A stretch of 64,000 bases of DNA from the NCBI RefSeq assembly GCF_007859675.1, contig NZ_CP042305.1, positions 4,030,001 to 4,094,000 on the forward strand, given 5' to 3'. The position numbers were made by a program, and so were the translations under genes. A model generated the notes under the pieces. That model had not been told where the DNA came from. It saw only the letters and a list, made by a program, of their open reading frames with translations, and ran no database searches. This document shows, piece after piece, positions 8,609 through 17,453 of the stretch. Position 1 is the stretch's first letter, and each line of letters starts with the position of its first letter. The DNA is from Humibacter ginsenosidimutans (lineage in GTDB: Bacteria > Actinomycetota > Actinomycetes > Actinomycetales > Microbacteriaceae).

Positions 8609-9583
8609 CTACAGCGGAACCTGCACCTGCTGCAGCACGGAGCGCAGGATGCCGTCTGCCGACACCCCTTCGAGCTCCGCCTCAGGCTGCAGCTGCAGCC
8701 GGTGCCGCCACGCGGCGGGCGCCATCTGCTGCACGTGGTCGGGCGTGATCGCGTCGTAGCCGCCGAGCCAGGCGTAGGCCTTGGCGGCGGCCAGCAGTGC
8801 CGTCGCGCCGCGCGGGCTCACGCCGAGCCGCACGGACGGGCTCTGTCTGGTGGCTCTGGCGAGGTCGACGATGTAGGCCAGCACATCGGCCCCGGCCGCG
8901 ACCTGCCGCACCTGGACGCGGGCCGAGCTCACGCCGGCCGCATCGAGCACGGGGAGGATGCCCGCGGCATCCAGCGCTCGCGGATCGAACCCTGCGGAGT
9001 GCCTCCGCAGCACCTCGAACTCGGTGTTCCGGTCGGGAAGGTCGAGCACCAGCTTGAGCGCGAAGCGGTCGAGCTGCGCCTCGGGCAGCGTGTAGGTGCC
9101 CTCGTACTCGATCGGGTTCTGGGTCGCTGCGACGAGGAACGGGTCGGGCAGCGGCATGGTCTCGCCGTCGGCGCTCACCTGTCGCTCCTCCATCGCCTCG
9201 AGCAGGGCCGCCTGTGTCTTCGGCGGAGTGCGGTTGATCTCGTCGGCGAGCAGGATGTTCGTGAACACCGGCCCCTGTCGGAACACGAACGACGCGGACT
9301 TGGCGTCGTACACCACAGAACCCGTCACGTCGCCCGGCATCAGATCGGGGGTGAACTGCACGCGCTTCATGTCCAGCGAGAGCGTGGCCGCGAGCGAGCG
9401 CACGAGCAGCGTCTTCGCCACGCCGGGCACACCCTCGAGCAGCACGTGCCCGCCGGTGAGCAGCGCCACGAGCAGCCCCGTGACGGCGGCGTCCTGCCCG
9501 ACGACGGCCTTGGCGACCTCGGCGCGCACGCGGGTGAACGCGTCGCGCGGTGCGCTCGGGGAGTCGGTTGCAGGGTCGGTCAT
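8609..9583 (-). CDS. MoxR family AAA+ ATPase
   Basis: 324 residues. Walker A is LLEGVPGVAKT, Walker B LLADEINR with TPPKTQAALLEAMEE following, sensor 1 VAATQNPIEYEGTYTLPEAQ, and the C-terminal lid domain AATLLAAAKAYAWLGG. Start at ATG 9583 with GAGGAGT about 10 nt upstream; a longer frame to 9688 has no RBS and overlaps the previous gene. A chaperone-like ATPase acting with the DUF58 protein encoded downstream. It lies in an operon after DUF4350, 40 nt from its stop. Confidence 0.95.
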   Translation of the reverse strand: MTDPATDSPSAPRDAFTRVRAEVAKAVVGQDAAVTGLLVALLTGGHVLLEGVPGVAKTLLVRSLAATLSLDMKRVQFTPDLMPGDVTGSVVYDAKSASFVFRQGPVFTNILLADEINRTPPKTQAALLEAMEERQVSADGETMPLPDPFLVAATQNPIEYEGTYTLPEAQLDRFALKLVLDLPDRNTEFEVLRRHSAGFDPRALDAAGILPVLDAAGVSSARVQVRQVAAGADVLAYIVDLARATRQSPSVRLGVSPRGATALLAAAKAYAWLGGYDAITPDHVQQMAPAAWRHRLQLQPEAELEGVSADGILRSVLQQVQVPL

Positions 9584-9623
9584 CGTACGATCACTCCTCG
9601 TTCGCGGGTTCTGACGTGCCAGC

Positions 9624-10808
9624 TCATTGTGCCCCGCCCCGCACGGCTGCCCGCACGTCGCGCTCGAGCTCGGCGAGTCGGTCAGCACAGGCGAGGACCG
9701 CCGCGTCGGTCTGCGGCTCGTCGTCGATCAGCACGGCGTGCACGTCGGCGGCCTGCCATCCCGTGAGGCCCGTGACGGCGGCGGCCACCTGGTTGACGGA
9801 GGCGTGCGGGGGCAGCCCGCAGAGCGCGGCCATGCGGCGCAACGCTCCGACGCGCAACGCGTCGAGGGCATGCACGCGTGCGGATGCCGTGCGATACAGC
9901 CGCGCGCGCCCCTCCAGCGTCTCCGTCGAGCGCACCACGACGGGCAGGGACTCGACCACCAGCGGCCCGAAGCGGCGTCCGCTCCACACGGCGGCGGCCA
10001 CGACGACGGCGATCAACAGCAGGATGGCGGGCGTGAGCCAGCCCGGGGTGATGTCGGCGAGCGATCCGGGGCCCGAGGCCGCGGCATCCGCGTCGGAGGG
10101 CAGGTACCAGACCAGCGTGCTGTGCTCGCCGAGCAGGCCGATGGCGAGTGCGGCGTTGCCGGCCTTGTCGATGCCGCCGTTGTCGAGCAGTTGCGAGCCG
10201 ACCACGGTCACCGTGGCGCCGTGGCCGCGCACCTGCGCGAGCGCGTAGGCATCGCCGACCGCGAAACAGCCATCCGCGTCCCCGGTGGCACGGAACGCGT
10301 TCGTGACGCCCGCGACGGTCCCGGCCAGGCGAGCGGCCGGAACCGAGCACGCCGGCTGCGACGAGCGGGCGGCGGCGGGGCGACCGGCGAGGCCGACACC
10401 GGGCGCGATCGCCTCCAGCTGCGTGAAGCGGGGGTCGACGGTGACCAGCGCCGAGCCGAGCGCGCGCACGGAGCGCAGCTGGGCGGTATCCAGGATGCCG
10501 TTCGGGTCGGAGAGCAGCACGGTCGTGGTCGACCTGCCGGATGCCTCCTGCCGCGCCTGCGCCAACGTGCCTGCCGTGCGCACCTCGACGCCGTGCTGCG
10601 ACAGCACGCGGGCGAGCGCCTGGCCGCCCTGCTGTCCGGGATTCGACGCTCCCATCGGGTCGTTGCTCGTCGTGGCCAGTGACAACTGGATGGCCACCGC
10701 GATGCCCGATCCGACGAGCAGGATCGCCACGAGCACCAGCCAGCCGCGCGCGCGGCGCAGTCCCTGGCGCGGCGTGCGGGAGAGCGCGGGTGCGGTCACC
10801 TGCGTCAC
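9624..10808 (-). CDS. DUF4350 domain-containing membrane protein
   Basis: 394 residues. An N-terminal transmembrane helix (GWLVLVAILLVGSGIAVAI, about residues 21-39), an extracytoplasmic glutamine-amidotransferase-like alpha/beta domain (about 50-250, the DUF4350 region), a second helix (ILLLIAVVVAAAVW) and a cytoplasmic C-terminal segment. GTG 10808 was chosen because it overlaps the stop of the preceding gene as GTGA, the pattern for translational coupling. Function unknown; consistently encoded with MoxR, DUF58 and DUF4129. Confidence 0.88.
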   Translation of the reverse strand: MTQVTAPALSRTPRQGLRRARGWLVLVAILLVGSGIAVAIQLSLATTSNDPMGASNPGQQGGQALARVLSQHGVEVRTAGTLAQARQEASGRSTTTVLLSDPNGILDTAQLRSVRALGSALVTVDPRFTQLEAIAPGVGLAGRPAAARSSQPACSVPAARLAGTVAGVTNAFRATGDADGCFAVGDAYALAQVRGHGATVTVVGSQLLDNGGIDKAGNAALAIGLLGEHSTLVWYLPSDADAAASGPGSLADITPGWLTPAILLLIAVVVAAAVWSGRRFGPLVVESLPVVVRSTETLEGRARLYRTASARVHALDALRVGALRRMAALCGLPPHASVNQVAAAVTGLTGWQAADVHAVLIDDEPQTDAAVLACADRLAELERDVRAAVRGGAQ

Positions 10809-11485
10809 GACGCTCCACCCGCCGAGGCGTCCAGGGCCATCGACAGCTGCGGCTTGGCCACCGCCAGCTCGCGGTCGAGCGCTGCCAACGACTCGTCGTC
10901 GTCCGCCGTCGCCGGATGCCCGAGGTAGCGCACGGCGTCGAACAGCCCCGCGGCCGCGTGCAGGCGCCGGTCGAACGCGGGCAGTGCGTCCGCAGCCTCG
11001 ACCGCGAGCTCCTGCGACGTGGTGCCGGGAAGGAGCAGCACGATCGTGCGCTCGCCGAGGGCGCGTGCGATCGCGCGGAACCGGTCGCGCACGGCGTCGG
11101 CGTAACGGCCGGCGGCGGCCGCGGCGTCGGCATCCCTGCGCAGGTCGTCGACGCTGCGGGCGTCTCCGTCGTCGAAGACGGTCTCCGCTTCGCGCGCACG
11201 GCGCAGCCGGGGGAGGCCGAAGACGGCGAACGCCCCGATGATGAGCGCGAGTGCGATCGCGATGCCGATGCCGGCGAGCACCCAGCCCGCGTTGCCGCTC
11301 ACGTGCACGCCGAGGGAGGCGAACCAGTCGGCGATCTGCTTCGCCACCTGATCGAACCAGGTCGGCTTCGCCGCCTGGTACTCGGGCTTCGCCAGTTCGT
11401 CGCGCAGCCAGTGCTGCGCGGTCGGTCCGTCTGGCGTGAGCGGCGGCGTGCCCGCGGAGACGAGAAGCGCCGCGAGCGGGCTCAC
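10805..11485 (-). CDS. DUF4129 domain-containing protein
   Basis: About 226 residues. A periplasm-facing N-terminal part (TPDGPTAQHWLRDELAKPEYQ and the conserved TWFDQVAKQIADWF), one membrane helix (about 72-95), then the cytoplasmic DUF4129 helical domain rich in Asp/Ala/Arg. GTG 11485 is preferred: it overlaps the stop of the upstream gene as GTGA. ATG 11506 (seven residues longer) is the alternative. The 3' end overlaps DUF4350 in the same way. A conserved member of the MoxR-DUF58 clusters without assigned biochemistry. Confidence 0.8.
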   Translation of the reverse strand: MSPLAALLVSAGTPPLTPDGPTAQHWLRDELAKPEYQAAKPTWFDQVAKQIADWFASLGVHVSGNAGWVLAGIGIAIALALIIGAFAVFGLPRLRRAREAETVFDDGDARSVDDLRRDADAAAAAGRYADAVRDRFRAIARALGERTIVLLLPGTTSQELAVEAADALPAFDRRLHAAAGLFDAVRYLGHPATADDDESLAALDRELAVAKPQLSMALDASAGGAS

Positions 11486-12828
11486 GATGACCACTCGGCG
11501 CCCCATGGCTGCTGCGGCCACGGGGCGGGAGCCGGAGTGGCGAAGGGATCGTGGGCGTCCGGACGCCCCGCCGCACGCTCGTCGACCAGCCGACGCAGGT
11601 CGGCGTCGAGGCCCTCGCGGCGCATCCGCAGGTCGAGATACACGGTGGTCGCGGCCGCGGACTGCACGACCGAGGTCACGGAGCCCACGAGCGTGCCCAC
11701 GATGAGCGAGATCACGTAGTACCCGATGGTCACGCCGATCGCTCCGCCGTCTTGAATCGTGCCGGTCGGGCTGATCAGCGCCAGCACGATGTAGTAGATG
11801 AGCTGCAGCGGCACCGTGATCACGCTGCTGGCGACGGAACAGACGACGGAGACGAGGGCGAGTACGCCGAAGGTCTTCCAGAACGAGCGCCGCGTGAGCG
11901 TCCAGGAGCGCAGGATGCCCGCCCCCACCCCGGTCTTCTCGATCACGATCGCGCTCGGCGTCAGCGCCGTCTTCGTCGACAGCCACACCAGCAGCACGAT
12001 GACTCCGAGTCCGCCGAACACCGCGATGAGCACCGTCGCCAACACGGACCCCGCGGCCGCGGCGGCCACCGCGAGACCGACGACGGTTCCGATGGCGAGC
12101 GTGAGGCCTGCCGCGAGCAGGGCCGTCCAGCCGATGAGGCGCCAGCGCCGGCCGTGGGTCGCGTGCCACAGGCCGCGCAGGGTGAGCTTCTCGCCGAGCG
12201 CGCCGTGCGACACCTCGGAGGCGACGAGCCCCTGCACCAACGCGGTGCCGATCATCGTCACGATCACGGCGAGCAGGGTGGCGAGGATGAGCACCGCGAT
12301 GCTGCCTGCCTCGATGAGCGAGGCGTCGGAGGTGGAGCTGCGATCGGCCGTCACGATGCGCAGCACGGCGAACACCGTGGTCAGCCCCACGATGAACACC
12401 GTCGCCACCGTGGTGATGAGCTGAACGATGAGGGCGCCGCCGACGGTGGCCCGCGGGTTGTGGCGCAGCACGCGGAACGGGGTGCCGAACAACGTGCCGA
12501 ACGTCATCGGCCGCAGAGCGAAGAGGCCGGGGCGCGGCGGCGGCGTCCAGGCTCCCTGTTGCGTCCAGCCCGGTTGGGTGAACCCTGGCTGCGGTTGCTG
12601 CCAGCCGGGTTGCTGCCAACCTGGCTGTGGCTGCTGCCACTCAGGTTGCCAGGTGGCTGGTTGCTGTCCGGCAGGCGGTTGCGGCGGCGGCCAAGCGGCA
12701 TCCGGCCGCGGCGCGGGCTGGGGAGGGCCCCACGACTCGGGCGCGGACCATGGCCGGTCCGTGCCGGGCGACGGGGACTGGGGGTCCGGCACCGAGCCGG
12801 AATCGCCCGCACCGAGGGATTCGTTCAC
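11482..12828 (-). CDS. Multi-pass membrane protein with Trp/Gln/Pro-rich cytoplasmic N-terminus
   Basis: 448 residues. Residues 1-110 are Pro/Gln/Trp-rich with repeated WQQPQPG-like units, followed by at least six hydrophobic segments (GGALIVQLITT, ISVLILATLL-like, ALLAAGLTLAIGTVVGLA, VLIAVFGGLGVIVLL, FGVLALVSVVCSVASSVI, VTIGYYVISLIVGTLVG). The architecture resembles glycerophosphoryl-diester-phosphodiesterase-type membrane domain proteins found next to actinobacterial DUF4129 genes; no catalytic motif is visible. It is the first gene of the operon running to the DUF58 gene and overlaps DUF4129 by 4 nt. It diverges from mtrA. Confidence 0.8.
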   Translation of the reverse strand: MNESLGAGDSGSVPDPQSPSPGTDRPWSAPESWGPPQPAPRPDAAWPPPQPPAGQQPATWQPEWQQPQPGWQQPGWQQPQPGFTQPGWTQQGAWTPPPRPGLFALRPMTFGTLFGTPFRVLRHNPRATVGGALIVQLITTVATVFIVGLTTVFAVLRIVTADRSSTSDASLIEAGSIAVLILATLLAVIVTMIGTALVQGLVASEVSHGALGEKLTLRGLWHATHGRRWRLIGWTALLAAGLTLAIGTVVGLAVAAAAAGSVLATVLIAVFGGLGVIVLLVWLSTKTALTPSAIVIEKTGVGAGILRSWTLTRRSFWKTFGVLALVSVVCSVASSVITVPLQLIYYIVLALISPTGTIQDGGAIGVTIGYYVISLIVGTLVGSVTSVVQSAAATTVYLDLRMRREGLDADLRRLVDERAAGRPDAHDPFATPAPAPWPQQPWGAEWSS

Positions 12829-12941
12829 CGCTGACTACCTGCTGCCGTTCGAGGTTCCACAATCCTGGCATAGACCGCGCCGTCGGGCACGCCCTGAGCC
12901 ATGCGCCGCGAGCTGACCGGGAACGCCGGACAAGGGTCGAC

Positions 12942-12947
12942 TACTCT
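12942..12947 (+). promoter_or_regulatory. -10 box upstream of mtrA
   Basis: TACTCT, ending 6 nt before ATG 12954, which is in frame with mtrA and 63 nt before the conventional start at 13017. Confidence 0.5.
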
Positions 12948-13016
12948 TGTGCCATGGTCTCGCCCGGATGGTCGTCGTCCACGGGCGCTCAAGAGGAATC
13001 AGGACCCTTAACTGGC

Positions 13017-13700
13017 ATGAACGCGCGAATCCTGGTCGTCGACGATGACACCGCTTTGGCCGAGATGATCGGCATCGTGCTGCGCACCGAGGGCTTCGAG
13101 CCGAGCTTCTGCGCCGACGGAGCCACCGCCATCGACGCCTTCCACGCGGGCAAACCCGATCTGGTCCTGCTCGACCTCATGCTGCCGGGCATGGACGGCA
13201 TCGAGGTGTGCTCGCGCATCCGCGCCGAATCGGGCGTGCCGATCATCATGCTCACCGCCAAGTCCGACACGGCGGATGTCGTCAAGGGCCTCGAATCCGG
13301 CGCGGACGACTACATGGTCAAGCCGTTCAACCCCAAGGAGCTGGTCGCTCGCATCCGCACCCGGCTGCGGCCGTCGGCGTCGGCCCCGGCAGCCGATGCG
13401 TTGCGGGTCGGCGACCTCGAGATCGACGTGGCGGCGCACGAGGTGCGGCGCGGGGACGCCCGCATCAACCTCACGCCGCTCGAGTTCGACCTGCTCATCG
13501 CCCTCGCCTCGAAGCCGCAGCAGGTCTTCACTCGCGAGATGCTGCTCGAGCAGGTGTGGGGTTACCACTACAAGGCGGACACCCGCCTCGTGAACGTGCA
13601 CGTGCAGCGGCTGCGGGCCAAGGTCGAAGACGACCCCGACAACCCCAAGATCGTGATGACTGTGCGCGGGGTCGGGTACCGCGCCGGCGCGACACCCTGA
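13017..13700 (+). CDS. mtrA: DNA-binding response regulator MtrA
   Basis: 227 residues, OmpR/PhoB family. The receiver domain (1-115) has acidic D9-D10-D11, the phospho-acceptor D53 in LVLLDLMLPG, and switch Lys in MVKPF. A winged-helix domain follows (about 130-225: LTPLEFDLLIALASKP, RLVNVHVQRLRAKVE, VRGVGYRAG). It responds to MtrB and controls cell wall and division genes in actinobacteria. ATG 13017 was chosen because homologues begin right before the first receiver strand. An in-frame ATG at 12954, 6 nt after a TACTCT -10 box, would add 21 residues if the mRNA is leaderless. Followed by mtrB after 12 nt. Confidence 0.96.
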   Translation: MNARILVVDDDTALAEMIGIVLRTEGFEPSFCADGATAIDAFHAGKPDLVLLDLMLPGMDGIEVCSRIRAESGVPIIMLTAKSDTADVVKGLESGADDYMVKPFNPKELVARIRTRLRPSASAPAADALRVGDLEIDVAAHEVRRGDARINLTPLEFDLLIALASKPQQVFTREMLLEQVWGYHYKADTRLVNVHVQRLRAKVEDDPDNPKIVMTVRGVGYRAGATP

Positions 13701-13712
13701 GATAAGGCATCC

Positions 13713-15470
13713 GTGTTCCTCGGCCTCGACTGGCGGCGGTGGCGGGAGTGGCCGGGCCGTCTCGCGCACGTCTGGCGCACGTCGCTGCAGTTCCGCACCG
13801 TGCTCATCACTGTGGCGCTCACCGGTGCGGCCGTGCTGGTGGCCGGCCTGGTGGTGTCGTTCGTCGTCGGCAACGACCTGTACCAGTCGCGGCTCGCGCA
13901 GGCGAACCAGGACTCGCAGCGCGCGACCGTCGACGCTCAGAAGAAGCTCGACGCCTCGGACGCCACCGATCCCGAGGCCGTCGACAACCTCTTTCTCCAG
14001 GTGTTCGGCGACATCAAGAACTCGACGGCCACCGGCCTCGTCGCATCGTTCCGCATGCCGGGCCAAGGCATCGACCCGGGGGCTCCGGTCGGCGTCTCCA
14101 CGTTCGGCTCCGGCAACGATGTGATCAGCGGCGACCTTCGCAAGGCCGTGGAGTCGTCGCCGCACGCCCTGTTCGCGCAATCGGTGGCGCTGCCGGCGGC
14201 CAACGGCGCGACGCATCCGGGAATCGTCGTCGGCTCACAGCTCGAGCTGCCCAGCTCCGGCCGCTACGAGCTCTACATCGGATACGACCTGTCGGACTCG
14301 GAGCAGACCCTGCAGTTCGTGCAGCACACGCTGCTCGGCGTCGGCATCGCGCTGCTGCTGCTCATCGCGGGCATCACGTTCCTCGTGGTGCGGCTCGTGG
14401 TCACACCCATCAGAGTGGCGGCCCAGACCAGTCGTCGGCTCGCCGACGGCGATCTCGAAGTGCGCATGCCGATCGCGAACGAAGACGCGTTCGCCACGCT
14501 CGCCCGTTCATTCAACGGCATGGCGGATGCCCTGCAACGGCAGATCACGCAGCTCGCCACCCTCTCGCAGTTGCAGCAGCGCTTCGTCAGCGACGTGTCG
14601 CACGAGCTGCGAACACCGCTGACCACCATCCGGCTAGCCGGTGACGTCATCTACGACCAGCGCGAGGACTTTCCGCCTGCGACGGCCCGCACCGCCGAGT
14701 TGCTGCACACGCAGATCGAACGCTTCGACACCCTGCTCTCCGACCTGCTCGAGATCAGCAGATACGACGCCGGATCGGTCGTGCTCGAGCTCGAGCCCAC
14801 CAACCTGGTGCGGCTCGCCGAAGACGCCGTCGACGACATGCGCCCGCTCGCCGTGACCAAGGGCTCGGAGCTGCGACTGGATGCCCCTGGCGGCTATTTC
14901 GAGGTCGACATGGATGCGAGGCGCGTGCGTCGCGTGCTGCGCAACCTGCTCGGAAACGCGATCGAGCACGGCGAGGGCAAGCCGATCGTCGTCACCGTGG
15001 ACAGCAACAAATCGGCCGTCGCCCTGTCGGTGCGCGACTACGGACTGGGCATGAACGGCACAGAGGTCGTGCACGTCTTCGACCGCTTCTGGCGTGCCGA
15101 TCCGTCGCGCAAACGCACGATCGGCGGCACGGGTCTCGGACTGGCCATCTCGCTCGAAGACGCGGTGCAGCACGACGGCGGGCTCGACGTCTGGTCGAGC
15201 CAGGGGGAGGGATCGAACTTCAGGCTCACGCTGCCGCGCACGCCGGGGGAGCCGATCGAATCGTCGCCCGTTCCGCTGACGCCGTCCGACGCCCCCCGCG
15301 ACGTCGAGGGCCGCGCCGTGGGCAGCGAGCTGATCGGTTCGCAGCGCAGCCAGGCCGAGGCGGCGAGAGCGGGCGCAGGCGATGCGAAGGAACGTCGGTC
15401 GTGGCGGCGCGGCGAAGGACGGCGCCACGATCCGCGGGAGAAGTCGCGCGACGGGACGGTGAAGACGTGA
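13713..15470 (+). CDS. mtrB: Sensor histidine kinase MtrB
   Basis: 585 residues from GTG 13713. Membrane helices at about 28-50 and 205-230 flank an extracytoplasmic sensor of about 150 residues. A HAMP domain follows (LVVTPIRVAAQTSRRLADGD), then HisKA with the phospho-acceptor in FVSDVSHELRTPLTT near residue 297, then HATPase (RNLLGNAIEHGEGKP N-box, VRDYGLGMN, GGTGLGLAI). The C-terminal 80 residues are a charged low-complexity tail. It phosphorylates MtrA. Its stop overlaps the lpqB start (GTGA), giving the classic mtrA-mtrB-lpqB operon. Confidence 0.96.
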   Translation: MFLGLDWRRWREWPGRLAHVWRTSLQFRTVLITVALTGAAVLVAGLVVSFVVGNDLYQSRLAQANQDSQRATVDAQKKLDASDATDPEAVDNLFLQVFGDIKNSTATGLVASFRMPGQGIDPGAPVGVSTFGSGNDVISGDLRKAVESSPHALFAQSVALPAANGATHPGIVVGSQLELPSSGRYELYIGYDLSDSEQTLQFVQHTLLGVGIALLLLIAGITFLVVRLVVTPIRVAAQTSRRLADGDLEVRMPIANEDAFATLARSFNGMADALQRQITQLATLSQLQQRFVSDVSHELRTPLTTIRLAGDVIYDQREDFPPATARTAELLHTQIERFDTLLSDLLEISRYDAGSVVLELEPTNLVRLAEDAVDDMRPLAVTKGSELRLDAPGGYFEVDMDARRVRRVLRNLLGNAIEHGEGKPIVVTVDSNKSAVALSVRDYGLGMNGTEVVHVFDRFWRADPSRKRTIGGTGLGLAISLEDAVQHDGGLDVWSSQGEGSNFRLTLPRTPGEPIESSPVPLTPSDAPRDVEGRAVGSELIGSQRSQAEAARAGAGDAKERRSWRRGEGRRHDPREKSRDGTVKT

Positions 15471-17209
15471 GCGGGAGGCGGAACGCGGCCGCGGGCCGGC
15501 GAAAGGGGCGCGGGGGGATGCTGCGGGCATCCGTCATCGCGATGGCCCTCGTCGCCCTCGTGGCGGGGTGCGCGCAGATTCCGCGCACGAGTGCGGTCAA
15601 AGAGGTCGGGTCGATCAGCGAGCAGGACAGCGGCCTCGGGCAGGTGGACTTCCTGCCGAGCGCGCCGCAGAACGGGGCGACGCAGGAGGAGATCCTCAAG
15701 GGCTTCATCCAGGCCGCGGTGTCACCGCAGAGCGACTACGGCGTGGCGCGAGAGTTCCTCGCCACGGGGTTCCGCAGCAAGTGGAACCCGGATGCCTCTG
15801 TCACGGTCGACACCGGATCGGAGCGCGAGTACAGCGCAGAGGGCACGGACAAGCAACTGCTCACGCTGACCCCTGAGGCGTTCGTCGACGCGGGCGGCAG
15901 CTACCGCACCGCGGAATCGTCCACCGACATCCAGCAGCAGTACTCGTTCGTGAAACAGGGCGGCCAGTGGCGCATCTCGAAGGCGCCGAACGGGGTCATC
16001 ATCGACAGTTCGCGCTTCCCGAACGTGTTCGAGGCGCACTCGCTCTACTTCTTCAGCCCCGACTTCAACTACCTCGTGCCCGATCAGCGGTGGTTCCCCA
16101 ACGCGCCGGCGTCCCTGCAGACGCGCATCGTGAAGGAGCTCGTCGCCGGGCCGGCGAAGTGGCTGGCCGGCGCCTACGTCACCGCGTTCCCGCAGGGGTC
16201 GCAGTTGACGTCCGACTCGGTGACGGTCACGGGCGGTCAGGCCGATGTCGACCTCAACAGCACGGCGGGCGCTGTGGATGCCTCGACCGTCGCGCGCATG
16301 CAGCTGCAGCTCTCGCAGTCCCTCGCCTCCGTGGCCGGCATCACCGATGTGCGCATCTCCATCGAGGGGGTGCCGCGTCAGGTGTCCAACGATGCGGCGT
16401 CGCAGGTGATCCAAGACCCGAGCGTCGACACCAACGCGCTGGTGGAGCGAGCGGGCAAGTTCGGTCTGCTCTCAGGCTCGAACGTCACGGAGATCCCCGG
16501 CATCTCGTCGATGGTGGAGGCGCTCAAGCCTCGTGCCGTGACGCTTTCCGCCGACCACCGCACCGCCGTGGTGTCGGGCGACGGCGGCAACTGGCTCGTC
16601 GACGCCAGTGCGGACCAGCCCAGGCACATCGACGCACGGCCCGGCGTGATCGCCCCGACACTCGATCCGGCCGGTTACGGCTGGAGCGCGACGTCGAGCG
16701 ATCCGCGCGACCTGGTGGTGCTCGGGCCGTCGGGCACCGTCGAAACCCTGACGGCGGGCTGGGCGGATGCCCGATCGTTGCTGGCCATCTCGATGTCGCG
16801 AGACGGCACCAGGCTGGCCGCGCTCGTGCACACCGACGAAGGCACCGACATCATGGTCGCCGGTGTCGTGCGCTCCTCGAGCGGCAAGCCGACGAGCATC
16901 TCGTCGCCGATCGATCTCGGACAGGTGCCGGGAGGAACGGCGCTCTCCCTGACCTGGCTCGACGAGCTCACGGTCGCTGCGCTGGCGAGCACGTCGCACG
17001 GGGACACCTCGGTCGATGTGCAGACGATCGGCGGCGGATCCGACGTGCAGCCCGGCCCCAGCAAGGGCGCCTCGATCGGACCGGTCGGAGCAGCACCGTA
17101 CTACTGGGTGCTCACCTCCGACGGGTCGCTGCAGTGGCCGCGAGGTGCGGGCTGGCAGCAGCGCATCGACAACGTGCAGCTGATCGGCCAACAGCAGGGC
17201 AAGCCGTAG
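15467..17209 (+). CDS. lpqB: Lipoprotein LpqB
   Basis: 580 residues. GTG 15467 overlaps the mtrB stop. A basic N-terminus, then a signal peptide with lipobox LVAGC (Cys35) marks it as a lipoprotein. An N-terminal LpqB domain is followed by a GerMN domain (about 200-320) and a C-terminal beta-propeller-like region (LSADHRTAVVSG, SMSRDGTRLAALV repeats). In actinobacteria LpqB interacts with the MtrB sensor and modulates MtrA phosphorylation; the operon position agrees. Confidence 0.95.
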   Translation: MSGRRNAAAGRRKGRGGMLRASVIAMALVALVAGCAQIPRTSAVKEVGSISEQDSGLGQVDFLPSAPQNGATQEEILKGFIQAAVSPQSDYGVAREFLATGFRSKWNPDASVTVDTGSEREYSAEGTDKQLLTLTPEAFVDAGGSYRTAESSTDIQQQYSFVKQGGQWRISKAPNGVIIDSSRFPNVFEAHSLYFFSPDFNYLVPDQRWFPNAPASLQTRIVKELVAGPAKWLAGAYVTAFPQGSQLTSDSVTVTGGQADVDLNSTAGAVDASTVARMQLQLSQSLASVAGITDVRISIEGVPRQVSNDAASQVIQDPSVDTNALVERAGKFGLLSGSNVTEIPGISSMVEALKPRAVTLSADHRTAVVSGDGGNWLVDASADQPRHIDARPGVIAPTLDPAGYGWSATSSDPRDLVVLGPSGTVETLTAGWADARSLLAISMSRDGTRLAALVHTDEGTDIMVAGVVRSSSGKPTSISSPIDLGQVPGGTALSLTWLDELTVAALASTSHGDTSVDVQTIGGGSDVQPGPSKGASIGPVGAAPYYWVLTSDGSLQWPRGAGWQQRIDNVQLIGQQQGKP

Positions 17210-17238
17210 TCCCGCGCCCGGAGTGCGCGCTCCTGACG

Positions 17239-17317
17239 CCGAGAGTGTGTCTTTCCTTCTTCGACGGTGCGACTTCCAATCCTCGAGAGTGTGTGTCCCT
17301 TTCGCCGAGGGTGCGAC
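17239..17317. repeat. Two-copy 36-nt direct repeat, period 43
   Basis: Copy 1 (17239-17274) and copy 2 (17282-17317) share CGAGAGTGTGT, TTCs, CGA and GGTGCGAC in the same order; a partial third GCCGAGCGTGCGA follows at about 17325. It lies between lpqB and comF in a 244-nt region with no gene. It may be a dispersed intergenic repeat or a tandem regulatory site. Confidence 0.55.
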
Positions 17318-17453
17318 GTGCTCTCGCCGAGCGTGCGAAATCCCCGCGGCCATCGCCTCCACACTCTGCGTCCCCGCAGGCCGGGCCGAGGCATCTTTCC
17401 CCGAGTCATGCCGGGCGGTCGCCGGGTGATTCCTCACCGGGCATGCTCGAGGG

